Source of the DNA: Chryseolinea sp.
GTDB lineage: Bacteria > Bacteroidota > Bacteroidia > Cytophagales > Cyclobacteriaceae
Assembly (NCBI GenBank): GCA_025923195.1
Contig: JAICGJ010000028.1
Coordinates: 1-42,100 of the forward strand
Direction: 5' to 3'
Length of the DNA stretch: 42,100 nt
Below the pieces are notes generated by a model. The model saw only the letters and a list, made by a program, of their open reading frames with translations, did not search any database and was not told the origin of the DNA. A program made the position numbers and the translations under genes. The first letter of the stretch is position 1. Each line of letters begins with the position of its first letter. Of this stretch, positions 1 to 8,246 are shown one piece after another.

Positions 1-298
1 AAATGATATGCTTGACGTTAATTCATAGTTTGAGCCAAGCGAACATCTTCCAATTTGATCACTGCCTTCAATTCTACCATGATCTTCCCTTCGACAAAAA
101 AGTGAACCCGTCGCGTGCCAATGCTTAAGCCGTCATAAAAGATCTCCATTTCCATTTCCCTATCAAAGCGCAGCATTTGTTTTTTCATTTCAATGGCTAA
201 TGCCCTTGATAAATTACTTCCTGAAACCCGTTGCCTAGTGTATTATGAACTTTCATAGCACATCCGATTATTTTACGGGTGATTTCTTCATGTTGCAT
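1..298 (-). pseudogene. GxxExxY family protein, decayed and cut by window edge
   Basis: The N-terminal part reads MQHEEITRKIIGCAMKVHN and then GNGFQEVIYQ, which contains the GxxExxY signature of this PDDEXK-like family (about 120-130 residues, function unknown). The frame then breaks: around 203-207 one base appears to be lost, since shifting by one restores ALAIEMKKQ and a long stretch ending VELKAVIKLEDVRLAQTMN, the usual continuation of the family. A TAA at 18-20 then replaces the Tyr codon of the expected NYxxAY motif, and codons for RQAYH follow in frame. One frameshift plus one nonsense codon argue for a real pseudogene rather than a single sequencing error. An ATG at 377-379 would add 27 residues, but 298 fits the family start. 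The 3' end lies outside the window. Confidence 0.85.
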
Positions 299-395
299 AA
301 CGGTAGGGATTAACTTGTCTGAAGTAAATTTCAAGTGTCCTGAATTAGACTTGAAGGTAAGGAGGTTATAAGATTGCATATTTCAAATATATGGC

Positions 396-434
396 AATAA
401 TCCTTTCATCCTTAAATCCTAGAAATCCTAATCC
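396..434. repeat. AATCCT-rich dispersed repeat, copy 1
   Basis: This is a run of TCCT/ATCC words just upstream of the GxxExxY remnant. Its first 16 bases (AATAATCCTTTCATCC) recur exactly at 7273-7288, followed in both places by degenerate AAATCCTA-like words. From memory, such sequences often lie beside GxxExxY genes in Bacteroidota. The rest of the 299-550 gap holds no gene. Confidence 0.55.
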
Positions 435-550
435 AGACATTTTCCTTGATTGTACTCCTCATACTAATTGATTAGCTTCGAACAGAAATCTCCGTTGAGT
501 GGCATTTAGCCGGGAATTGAAAACATCTAACAAGCTTCAAAAATCTTGCT

Positions 551-2683
551 ATGGAAACGATCACGAGGAGGAAATTTATTCAACTGACATCCGCAACTGG
601 AATCTTTCTTGCCATTGGCCACCTGCCTGACGCGTCTGGAAAGGGTAAGTTAGTATCCCGTCTTACATCGGATCCTTCCAGAGTAGATCTCAATCAATTC
701 ATCTCCATCGGCACGGATGGCAGCATCGTGCTTTTTAATCACCGCCCTGAGATGGGCCAGGGAACTTATCAATCCATTCCTATGATTCTGGCCGAAGAGT
801 TCGAAGTCGATATCGACAAAGTCGAAATCCGTCCGTCGCCAGCGAACGCCGAATTGTATGGTAGCCAGATGGTAGTAGGTAGCCGAAGCATGCAATCTGA
901 ATTTGAAAAACTTAGAAAGATGGGCGCTTCAGCGCGTGAGATGCTGCGGCAGGCTGCCGCCAACACGTGGAAGATCAGTATCGAGGAATGCAGGGCAACC
1001 AAGGGAACCATTGTCAGTAAATCCGGCGATGTACTCACATACGCAGCGTTAGTAGTAGAAGCTGGAAAATTGTCGCCACCCGAAAACCCGCCGCTGAAGA
1101 AACGCGAGGAATTTTCAATCATTGGTAAACCGGTAGCCAGAAAAGACATACCATTAAAAACCAATGGCGAAGCAAAATTCGGAATTGACATTTCCGTACC
1201 GGGAATGCTATACGCTTCCGTTGAACGGTCGCCTGTATTTCACGGAAAAGTCAAGGGCTTCAACAAAGATGAGGTTTTAAAAATGCCGGGTGTCAGACAC
1301 GTGTTGCAAACGACACGCGAAGTATATGGACAAAAGCGGGAAGGCGTAGCCGTGCTGGCCGACAATTATTGGGCAGCACTTCAGGGTCGAGAGGCTCTTA
1401 AAGTTGAATGGGATGCACAGGACCTCGAAAAAGTTTCAAACGAAACGATCTTGGCAGATTCCTACGAAGCCGCTAAAACAGAGGGTGACGAGTTATTTAA
1501 TAAAGGAGACGTGAAGTCGGTTCTCACGAATGCTGAAAAAATCATCGAAGCTGCTTATGAAACTCCTTATCAGGCACACGTGCCGATGGAACCCATGAAC
1601 GCTATAGTAAGCGTGACCGATACCGATGCAGAGTTTTGGGGATCAACACAAAACCCCAACGGCATTCGAACGTTTCTTGCCAAAACCTATCAGCTTCCTG
1701 AGGATAAAGTTAGAATCAACTATACGTTTATGGGCGGTGGTTTTGGACGCCGGAGTATGACTGATGTTGCCGAAGAGGCCGCGGACTTGTCGAAAAAATC
1801 AGGTGTGCCGGTGAAAGTAATATGGACAAGAGAAGATGACCAAACACAGGGACCTTTCAGGGCATGCAGCCTGAATGTGTGCCGGGCAGTAATGGACAAA
1901 GGAAAAGTATTAGCCCTGGAACACAAAGTGATCGCTCAGGAAATTGTAAACCAGACTGGCCCCAATATGAAAGCCGGCCGTCAAATAATGGGTGGAATAA
2001 ATACGGAATACTTGATACCCAACCTTGCCGTAAGAGGAATACTCCGAAAACGACACGTCCCCATTTCTTATTGGCGGGCAGTGTATCATTCCACCAACCC
2101 TTTTGCGCATGAGTGTTTCATCGATGAGCTTGCGCATTTTGCAAAGAAAGATCCCTTACAATTCAGGCTCGACATGTTGGACAATCCCCGATATCGCAGA
2201 GTGTTGGAAGGCGTGGCCGAAAAAACCAATTGGAAGACTCCGACCAAAAAAGGTATTGGTAGAGGAATTGCTGTAGCCGAGAGATCGGGCGGCTACTTTG
2301 CGATGGTGGTGGAAGTGGTATCGCGGAACAGGAAAATCGTGCCTGTAAAAATTACAACTGTCATCGATTTGGGGATTTGCATTAATCCTGATACTGTAAA
2401 GGCACAGACGGAAGGTTCTGTTGTCATGGGGTTAGGAGCTGTATACAATGGTCTAACGGTACAGAATGGCGCTATTGCTGAGCATAACATAGATTCCTAT
2501 CCAATGCTCAAGATCAATGAGTGCCCGGAAATTGTAACGCACATTCTTGACAGTGATGCCCCTCCAGATGGCGCCGGCGAAACCGGACTTCCAACGGTAG
2601 CCCCTGCGTTGCTCAATGCTATCTTCGACCTTACTGGAAAGCGGATCAGAAAACTGCCGCTTGACTTAGCAAAGATTGTGTAA
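551..2683 (+). CDS. Isoquinoline 1-oxidoreductase beta-like molybdopterin hydroxylase subunit (IorB type)
   Basis: Large molybdopterin-cytosine-dinucleotide subunit of the xanthine dehydrogenase/aldehyde oxidase superfamily, in the isoquinoline oxidoreductase branch that hydroxylates aromatic N-heterocycles or aldehydes. The N-terminus carries a Tat-type signal (R6-R7 in TRRKFIQ, then a hydrophobic stretch), so periplasmic export is likely. Cofactor-binding motifs include EMGQGTYQ near residue 70, GGGFGRR near 395 and the C-terminal GAGETGLPTVAP, whose E677 matches the catalytic glutamate. The length of 710 aa is normal for IorB. No [2Fe-2S] alpha subunit, cytochrome c or XdhC-type maturation gene lies in the window, although the alpha subunit is normally adjacent. 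The natural substrate cannot be told from sequence. Transcription converges on the next gene across a strong hairpin. Confidence 0.9.
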   Translation: METITRRKFIQLTSATGIFLAIGHLPDASGKGKLVSRLTSDPSRVDLNQFISIGTDGSIVLFNHRPEMGQGTYQSIPMILAEEFEVDIDKVEIRPSPANAELYGSQMVVGSRSMQSEFEKLRKMGASAREMLRQAAANTWKISIEECRATKGTIVSKSGDVLTYAALVVEAGKLSPPENPPLKKREEFSIIGKPVARKDIPLKTNGEAKFGIDISVPGMLYASVERSPVFHGKVKGFNKDEVLKMPGVRHVLQTTREVYGQKREGVAVLADNYWAALQGREALKVEWDAQDLEKVSNETILADSYEAAKTEGDELFNKGDVKSVLTNAEKIIEAAYETPYQAHVPMEPMNAIVSVTDTDAEFWGSTQNPNGIRTFLAKTYQLPEDKVRINYTFMGGGFGRRSMTDVAEEAADLSKKSGVPVKVIWTREDDQTQGPFRACSLNVCRAVMDKGKVLALEHKVIAQEIVNQTGPNMKAGRQIMGGINTEYLIPNLAVRGILRKRHVPISYWRAVYHSTNPFAHECFIDELAHFAKKDPLQFRLDMLDNPRYRRVLEGVAEKTNWKTPTKKGIGRGIAVAERSGGYFAMVVEVVSRNRKIVPVKITTVIDLGICINPDTVKAQTEGSVVMGLGAVYNGLTVQNGAIAEHNIDSYPMLKINECPEIVTHILDSDAPPDGAGETGLPTVAPALLNAIFDLTGKRIRKLPLDLAKIV

Positions 2684-2691
2684 GTTCCTAC

Positions 2692-2720
2692 CGGCGTGCA
2701 ATCGAATGATTGCACCGCCG
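2692..2720. terminator. Strong hairpin between convergent genes
   Basis: GTGCAATC (2696-2703) and GATTGCAC (2708-2715) form a perfect 8-bp stem around a GAAT tetraloop. CGGC/GCCG extends it by 4 bp past a single bulged C. It sits 8 bp after the IorB-like stop and 34 bp from the converging haloperoxidase-like stop. No clear U-tract follows on either strand, so it is either a bidirectional terminator or a 3'-end stabilising hairpin. Confidence 0.6.
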
Positions 2721-2753
2721 AAGTTGACAATCGCCTGTGGTCTTATAACCTTG

Positions 2754-4127
2754 CTACTTCTTAAATTTTAATTGCAGTACCATCTCGGCCGTTTTTCTGC
2801 CCTGCTTTAGACCTTCATCCATAGCAAAGCGGTAGTGAATACCTCCCAGCAAGCGGGATAAAGCTGCCTCCTTTGCATACGCTTCAAAAGAATCAAAATT
2901 CCGTGGCCCATAACTGTCGTCAAAACTATGGTCTGTAAAAGCGAAATTCTTCCCAAAAGTATCTTCCAGTACAGTCGCATACGACATCGATACAGTGGCG
3001 TGCCCTGAAGTATATTCAGGGAAAGGTGGCGTAGGGATAACAGGTTTCCAATTCGTGTGACCCATTACGGTACGGATATACGTAATTGGCCGCACCAGAT
3101 TATAGTGGAACTTAGAGCGTACACACGAAATACCTGCTTCGTTCCCAGCAATGCCGTGTTTGCAAAGCAAAACAGCAGCATCCTGCAAAGAAAACCCCTT
3201 TTCAGCCATCGCTTGCATAGCAATGTTAGCAGCATGGGAAACATCTCCGTGCTTTGCTTGCGTTTCTGGATCGAGTGGCACATAGGCCCAGAATTTAGCC
3301 GTCAATGAATCTTCACGGGTAAGGCTTTGGGACATGGTATAGATTTCATTCACAGCCTCATAAAATGCAGATCCAGGTGCTTCCGAATAGTCAGGTGGTG
3401 GCGGGGGCTGAGTGGTTTCCGCAATATCTGGAACGAACGTGCGATTGTTACCCCAATATGGATATGCAGGTTGGGAAAAAGGAAATTCACCCGTTGAAAC
3501 CCACTTACCTGGACCGGTTGGTGGAACATATGTATCTGAGAAGGGACTTTTATAAGCTTCATGTGCCCCATCGCTTTTGGACCATTCAAAAATAGCGGCC
3601 GCTATTTGCCGACCAAACTCCTCTGACCGGTTCATCGTTTCATGATCGACCATGGATTCGAATTGTTTTTTATGATGAGCTTCCAATGAATCAATGGCTT
3701 CCTGTAGCGCGAGGGATGCATGGGGCAACAGGTTCCTGAGAATATGGGCCAAGGCGGCGTTGGCACTAGCCGGCCAGTGGTATTGATTTCCAGCGTCCGC
3801 CATTGGCAAAACCAATTCACCATTCAATTGTGGAGCAATAGATTGATATTCGGACATACCGGGTACCACAGATTCATACAACGCAAGGCCTACGTACGCA
3901 TATGTGCGCCCTGCAACGTGGGGAAGTATCCCTGGAATACCGACCAATAGCTTTTGTTGCATTTTGACCCAATCAAAGGCGACATCAACGGGATCCCCTT
4001 TAGAATCCGGCACCCCGGGATTGTCACTTTTCTCGCAGCTACCAAAAATAGATAGCGCGCTGCTTGCCAATAGCAGCATAAGCCTGCACGATGAAAACAT
4101 TGAATTCTTCTTCATAACTTTTTCCAT
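2754..4127 (-). CDS. Vanadium-dependent haloperoxidase / PAP2-like lipoprotein
   Basis: Helical phosphatase/haloperoxidase-fold protein in which vanadate or phosphate is held by three conserved motifs. All are visible: K339-X6-R346-P347, T373-S374-G375-H376 (in PFPEYTSGHAT), and S424-R425-X5-H431 in SRLLGGIHYRF. The closest match in style is the secreted bacterial vanadium haloperoxidase group, with a long N-terminal helical region and a Pro-rich linker near 240-246. A lipoprotein signal ends with C31 (IFGSC), so the mature protein is probably an anchored periplasmic or outer-membrane protein. Whether it oxidises halide or hydrolyses phosphate esters cannot be decided here. ATG codons at 4127 and 4115 are both possible starts. 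A candidate -7 element lies at 4188-4195. Confidence 0.88.
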   Translation of the reverse strand: MEKVMKKNSMFSSCRLMLLLASSALSIFGSCEKSDNPGVPDSKGDPVDVAFDWVKMQQKLLVGIPGILPHVAGRTYAYVGLALYESVVPGMSEYQSIAPQLNGELVLPMADAGNQYHWPASANAALAHILRNLLPHASLALQEAIDSLEAHHKKQFESMVDHETMNRSEEFGRQIAAAIFEWSKSDGAHEAYKSPFSDTYVPPTGPGKWVSTGEFPFSQPAYPYWGNNRTFVPDIAETTQPPPPPDYSEAPGSAFYEAVNEIYTMSQSLTREDSLTAKFWAYVPLDPETQAKHGDVSHAANIAMQAMAEKGFSLQDAAVLLCKHGIAGNEAGISCVRSKFHYNLVRPITYIRTVMGHTNWKPVIPTPPFPEYTSGHATVSMSYATVLEDTFGKNFAFTDHSFDDSYGPRNFDSFEAYAKEAALSRLLGGIHYRFAMDEGLKQGRKTAEMVLQLKFKK

Positions 4128-4187
4128 TTTTACACAATGAGATTATGGGAGTTCTAAGCGCCCAATCACGCGCCATTGAACATGCGT

Positions 4188-4195
4188 CAAAGTTA
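4188..4195 (-). promoter_or_regulatory. Candidate Bacteroidota -7 element (TAACTTTG)
   Basis: Read on the minus strand this is TAACTTTG, matching TAnnTTTG, about 60 bp before the haloperoxidase-like start. The surrounding decamer TATAACTTTG is identical to that upstream of the gene starting at 35563. No convincing -33 element was seen at the usual spacing. Confidence 0.35.
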
Positions 4196-4251
4196 TAAGT
4201 GTGGTAATCGTCAGGAGATGCTGAAAAGCCAAAAAAATATACTGTGCGGTT

Positions 4252-5004
4252 TTAGTTTGCGCGTTTATGCTTGACCGCTGACCATTCTATGGCTTGTCGC
4301 AACAATTTCCGAAAGTTAGGATTGGAGAGCCCGGTCTGTCCATGGCCAAGTTGAATATAAATTACATCCGAATTTCCATAGTGATTGATCCAGGCAACAT
4401 ATCGCATACTTTTAGGGTGCGTTGTGCTGAGTAAAGGTTTGACTCCTGGTAAGATCTCAACGTCGCTATATATCTCATCGAAGATCTCAAAATCCCGAAT
4501 GCCTTTTGTAACCGGATGCCTTTTGTCCTCAACTTTGATGGGTATAGTCACGTCGTGCTCATAGTTCGCATTCAAGGTGTCTCCATTCACTACAACGGGC
4601 TCGGTATGGTACTGGCCTCCGACAATTCTGATGAATTCTGGCCATGATTGGTAAGAGACTAGGGAATGATGCAGGAAAATCATCGACTTACCTTTATTCA
4701 AAAGGTCGATGTAAGCCTGCTGATGTTGCGGTAATATCGAAACTCCCATATCGTAAAAGATGAGCACGTCATATGCATCAATATCTGGAGACGCTATGAG
4801 TTCGTTGACATGAGGATGCACCAGAGTATCAAACGTAATGGAGGGAATCGCATTAAAGACCTCATAAAAAGGCTTCCGATCGTAATCGTGTCCACCGGTT
4901 ATGATTAGAATCTTGAGCTTAGGTTGGTGGAAAGGATCGTTTGACTCGGCGTGGAGGACAACCAATGCTGACACCGCTAGTATGAAGACAAAAATGAATT
5001 TCAT
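4252..5004 (-). CDS. ThuA-like domain protein, secreted
   Basis: ThuA (trehalose utilisation)-like protein with a class I glutamine-amidotransferase-like fold. The mature start KLKILIITGGHDYDRKPFYE contains the family's GGHDY motif. Later hallmarks are the IFYDMG strand, FLHHSLVSYQSWPEF and a terminal GHGQTGLSNPNFRKLLRQAIEW, all typical of the single-domain ThuA proteins common in Bacteroidota and Planctomycetota. An N-terminal signal peptide (MKFIFVFILAVSALVVLHA) predicts export. The length of 250 aa is complete. Members occur near sugar-dehydrogenase and DUF1080 genes, but none is adjacent, so the substrate is unknown. The gap to the next gene upstream on this strand is large, so it is probably transcribed alone. 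Confidence 0.85.
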   Translation of the reverse strand: MKFIFVFILAVSALVVLHAESNDPFHQPKLKILIITGGHDYDRKPFYEVFNAIPSITFDTLVHPHVNELIASPDIDAYDVLIFYDMGVSILPQHQQAYIDLLNKGKSMIFLHHSLVSYQSWPEFIRIVGGQYHTEPVVVNGDTLNANYEHDVTIPIKVEDKRHPVTKGIRDFEIFDEIYSDVEILPGVKPLLSTTHPKSMRYVAWINHYGNSDVIYIQLGHGQTGLSNPNFRKLLRQAIEWSAVKHKRAN

Positions 5005-5340
5005 ATCAGATTATTTGATCAATGCTCTACAATATAAAGCCTCTTTCGGCTTCAAAAAAACGCGAATTTAAAAAAGGCCGGGCCTTAATCGATATTATTG
5101 AAAAGTCATGATTTTCATGCGCTGAACGCTTTGGGCTTCTCTATACGCCAATTGACAGGCTGCTAATAGTTCGCGCCAACCAATCTGCACTAGGAACTGG
5201 ATAACACCAAAAAATGGTAGATGGCCTGTGAATATTTTTAATTCGCGCTGGTTACACGTTGACGCCTACCGGAATCAATTCACTGCATAACCCTGACCCA
5301 CTCGAGACAGGCCTATATGTGCCTCTAACTTGATCCGATC
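5005..5340. other. Intergenic region without recognised gene
   Basis: 336 bp between divergent genes. It contains only a short palindrome AAGGCC-G-GGCCTT at 5074-5086, which has too small a loop for a hairpin. No clear TAnnTTTG element or coding potential was found. It must hold the promoters of the ThuA-like gene and the LolA/TPR gene. Confidence 0.5.
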
Positions 5341-7137
5341 ATGACTGATACGAAAAAAATCAGGCTATTCGTATTTTTTGCGATTCTCCTTTGCAGTCAT
5401 ATCAGATCTTTTCCGCAGTCTGAGAAAGAAATAGTTTCGAAATACAGGTCTGCTCTTTGTAAAACTGTGGACGATGCCTCAATTCAAACCATAGAACTGA
5501 AAGGGATTTTTACGACACAAAAGTTGAATTTTCCTGCTGCCATTTACTACCGCGCTCCCGGCCTCAGGGTAGAAATGACGATTCAAAACCTCACATTTAT
5601 CCAGATTTCCAATGACTCGATCAAGTGGGATTACAATCCGATTAACGAGAAGCATACGATCACTCCCGTTACAAAAAAAAATAACGGTTGGGCAGATGGG
5701 AATAGCAGCTTCGACTTCATTAACAATGATTTGCTGAACTACGAAGAACTTGGTCACCGCTTGAAATTAAAAGGTAAAGAGAAAGTCGATTCTCTTGACG
5801 TATACATTCTTGAGTTATCAAGAAAGGACAAAACCAAATCAAAGTTTCTTATCAGCTCCAAAAGCAATCTCATCTACAAGGTAGAAGATGATAAGGGTTA
5901 CCGTTACTTTGCACGTTACAGCAATAACGGTGGTTACATATTTCCAAAGTATGTTTTTGAATACAATCCAAGCCAGCAATTGGAGGTGCACTTCAACGAA
6001 TTATCCTTCAATAAGTCCCTTGCTGATTCGCTTTTTATAATTCCTGATCATGCTTACAGAAAAAAATCTGACCCCGAGGCCCCAAAGCAAGGATTAATCG
6101 CAACTGCAGACGAGTTGTACTATGATGGTAAGTATGAAGACGCAATCACACACTATACAAAGGCAATAAACGAAAATGATCAGAACGAATATGCCTATAA
6201 TGCCCGGGGACTGGCAAAGATTGGCCTTAAGGATTACTATGAAGCAATAATGGATTTTAGTAAAGCACTGGAAATAAATCCTGGTGCATCACAGTCTCGA
6301 AACAATATCGGACTCGCAAAATATTACCTGGGCGACCACGCAGGAGCGGTAAAAGATTACACCAAAGCCTTAGAGCTTGACCCAGCGCTTGTTGTCGCAT
6401 ATAAGAACAGAGGCTTAATTTACCAGGAAACCGAAAAGTACGAACAGGCGGTGCAGGATTTTACACGTGCTTTAGAGTTAAGTCCGGAAGATGGCATCAC
6501 GCACTTCCGGTTAGGTGTTACATTTGCTGAGCTAGACAGGTATGAGGATGCACTTAAATCTTATGCGAGGGCTATGAAGAATAGATACAACGGTGCGGAT
6601 ATCTACAATTACAAAGGTGTGTCAGAGTTCAGACTGGAAAAATATGATAGTGCTACTGCCAGTTTTAAGCGGGCTTTGACCTTTGAACCTGAGCACCTTC
6701 AATATGTTGAGAATTATGCAAGAGCTCTTTATGAGCAAGGCGATTTTAAGGGGGCATCCGAGCAATTTGAAAGATATCTCCAAAAACGGGATGATAATGC
6801 TTCTATCCATAATATGAATGGCCTGTGTAAGTACCATGAAGAAAATTACAAAGGTGCTATCAAAGACTTCTCAAAATCCATTGAATTGAACGGAAAGGAA
6901 GCAACATACTACGACAATCGCGCGGCAGCGAAAGAGATGATAGAAGACTATGAAGGCGCGATAAAGGATTATAGCGAGTCTATTCGTGTTTATCCCAACG
7001 ACGCAGCTGTTTTTTACAAGAGAGGAATGATAAAGATAATTACCTCGAAAAAGCTCGAGGGCTGTCTCGACCTGGCGACTGCAAATGAAATGAAGTATGA
7101 GCCAGCGAAGGCTGCGATTATGAAAAATTGCCATTAA
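5341..7137 (+). CDS. LolA-like N-terminal domain fused to TPR array
   Basis: A 598-aa exported protein. Residues 1-25 form a signal peptide ending near SFPQS. Residues about 28-235 resemble outer-membrane lipoprotein-sorting proteins of the LolA/LolB type: KYRSALCKTVDDASIQTIEL opens it, followed by alternating β-strands and a SKFLISSKSNLIYKVEDDKG segment. From about 245 to the end there are roughly ten TPR units, such as YEDAITHYTKAINENDQNEY and YEQAVQDFTRALELSPEDG. TPRs mediate protein contacts. The LolA-like part suggests binding of a lipid or acyl chain in the periplasm, but that is inferred from fold similarity only. It stands alone, with no partner gene close by. The start at 5341 is the only ATG that includes the full signal peptide. 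Confidence 0.75.
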   Translation: MTDTKKIRLFVFFAILLCSHIRSFPQSEKEIVSKYRSALCKTVDDASIQTIELKGIFTTQKLNFPAAIYYRAPGLRVEMTIQNLTFIQISNDSIKWDYNPINEKHTITPVTKKNNGWADGNSSFDFINNDLLNYEELGHRLKLKGKEKVDSLDVYILELSRKDKTKSKFLISSKSNLIYKVEDDKGYRYFARYSNNGGYIFPKYVFEYNPSQQLEVHFNELSFNKSLADSLFIIPDHAYRKKSDPEAPKQGLIATADELYYDGKYEDAITHYTKAINENDQNEYAYNARGLAKIGLKDYYEAIMDFSKALEINPGASQSRNNIGLAKYYLGDHAGAVKDYTKALELDPALVVAYKNRGLIYQETEKYEQAVQDFTRALELSPEDGITHFRLGVTFAELDRYEDALKSYARAMKNRYNGADIYNYKGVSEFRLEKYDSATASFKRALTFEPEHLQYVENYARALYEQGDFKGASEQFERYLQKRDDNASIHNMNGLCKYHEENYKGAIKDFSKSIELNGKEATYYDNRAAAKEMIEDYEGAIKDYSESIRVYPNDAAVFYKRGMIKIITSKKLEGCLDLATANEMKYEPAKAAIMKNCH

Positions 7138-7272
7138 TAAGAAACTCGGGCTGGAAGTTGCGCGTTGAAAAGTGTTTCAGCCTAACAGCACCTCAGCGTT
7201 TTTTAAATTAGATCCAATTAATAATCCTGGCGTCCTCAGAATCGTGTGCACTGGTCGTTCAACAGTTGCTTT

Positions 7273-7309
7273 AATAATCCTTTCATCCAAAGAGTCCTAA
7301 AATCCTAGT
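7273..7309. repeat. AATCCT-rich dispersed repeat, copy 2
   Basis: The first 16 bases are identical to 396-411, and AGTCCTAAAATCCTAG-like words follow. Unlike copy 1, no GxxExxY gene or fragment is beside it. It directly precedes the candidate -7 element of the AraC gene, so it may also supply promoter sequence. Confidence 0.5.
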
Positions 7310-7317
7310 TATATTTG
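7310..7317 (+). promoter_or_regulatory. Candidate -7 element (TATATTTG)
   Basis: Matches TAnnTTTG 18 bp before the ATG of the AraC-type gene at 7336, at the edge of the AATCCT repeat. No good -33 box is visible, and the implied leader is very short. Confidence 0.3.
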
Positions 7318-7335
7318 TAAGCCATTTCGAATACC

Positions 7336-8175
7336 ATGACCGTTCGAGAATTCTCGAAGGATAATGTGACTTATTGGATAGGTATCCCCGCGTATCCGGT
7401 CAACCTTTTTGTAGATTACTTTCTTGTTTGCTATGGAGTTCCAGCCTTTGGTGAGGAGTACATTTTTCCGAGCAACCGCGCTGAAATATTTTTTAACCTC
7501 GGGGATCTGAATCTAGGGTTCACAAAGGAGAAAAAAATACCCTTTTTTTTCAGAGAGACGATTGTCTCGGGGCTGCGCAGCAGTTGCCTGACTATAAAGC
7601 CAGGAACAATTTTTAGTCTTGCAGGAGTTCGATTCAATATCTTTGGTTTCCAAAATCTCTTTGGTATTCCATCGCACGAATTCACGGATCAAAATTTTGA
7701 TGCTACTGAAGTATGGGATAAAAATCTAGGTATCCTTCTGCAGCGTTTGTTGGAGTCGACCTCGCCCGATAATAAGATTTCAGTTCTCGATAATTGGATT
7801 CAGTCGCTGATCCGTTTGCACCATATTCAGGAAGCTATGGTTTGGAACAAGCTTGCACCCAAGCTTAGGGAGGCCCAGTCGCCGCTTCAGTCATTGCTTG
7901 CTGGACTTATGGGTTACAGTCATAAGCATACGATCGACTTGTTCAAAGAAAAGTGCGGACTATCGCCCAAGATGATCCAGCGAATCTTCAGATTCAATAC
8001 GGTGCTCATGCGGGCCCAGAGTTCAAACTTGAATTGGACAGTTCTTAGCCATGATGCAGGTTACACTGATCAAAGTCACTTCATAAAAGATTTCAAACAG
8101 TTTACCGGATTTACTCCCGGAATTTTTTTGAAGCACCAGCCTAAGGACTGGATGCTGTTGAAAGAGAGCAGGTAA
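7336..8175 (+). CDS. AraC family transcriptional regulator
   Basis: 279 aa. The N-terminal two thirds (about 1-175) is a β-rich ligand-sensing region of the type found in Bacteroidota AraC proteins, including SNRAEIFFNLGD and a hydrophobic core. The C-terminus holds the double helix-turn-helix: HTIDLFKEKCGLSPKMIQR is the first motif, and the second covers LSHDAGYTDQSHFIKDFKQF with the classic FTGFTPGIFLK ending. It should bind DNA as an activator or repressor in the cytoplasm, but the effector is unknown. The DUF2306 membrane gene starts 71 bp downstream on the same strand and is the obvious candidate target or operon partner. Confidence 0.9.
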   Translation: MTVREFSKDNVTYWIGIPAYPVNLFVDYFLVCYGVPAFGEEYIFPSNRAEIFFNLGDLNLGFTKEKKIPFFFRETIVSGLRSSCLTIKPGTIFSLAGVRFNIFGFQNLFGIPSHEFTDQNFDATEVWDKNLGILLQRLLESTSPDNKISVLDNWIQSLIRLHHIQEAMVWNKLAPKLREAQSPLQSLLAGLMGYSHKHTIDLFKEKCGLSPKMIQRIFRFNTVLMRAQSSNLNWTVLSHDAGYTDQSHFIKDFKQFTGFTPGIFLKHQPKDWMLLKESR

Positions 8176-8246
8176 TTTTTTTACTATTTCCTCACTGCAG
8201 TTGTCATTTATTTCGCCTGTGCAATTTCAACCTGGAAATCACTTCT

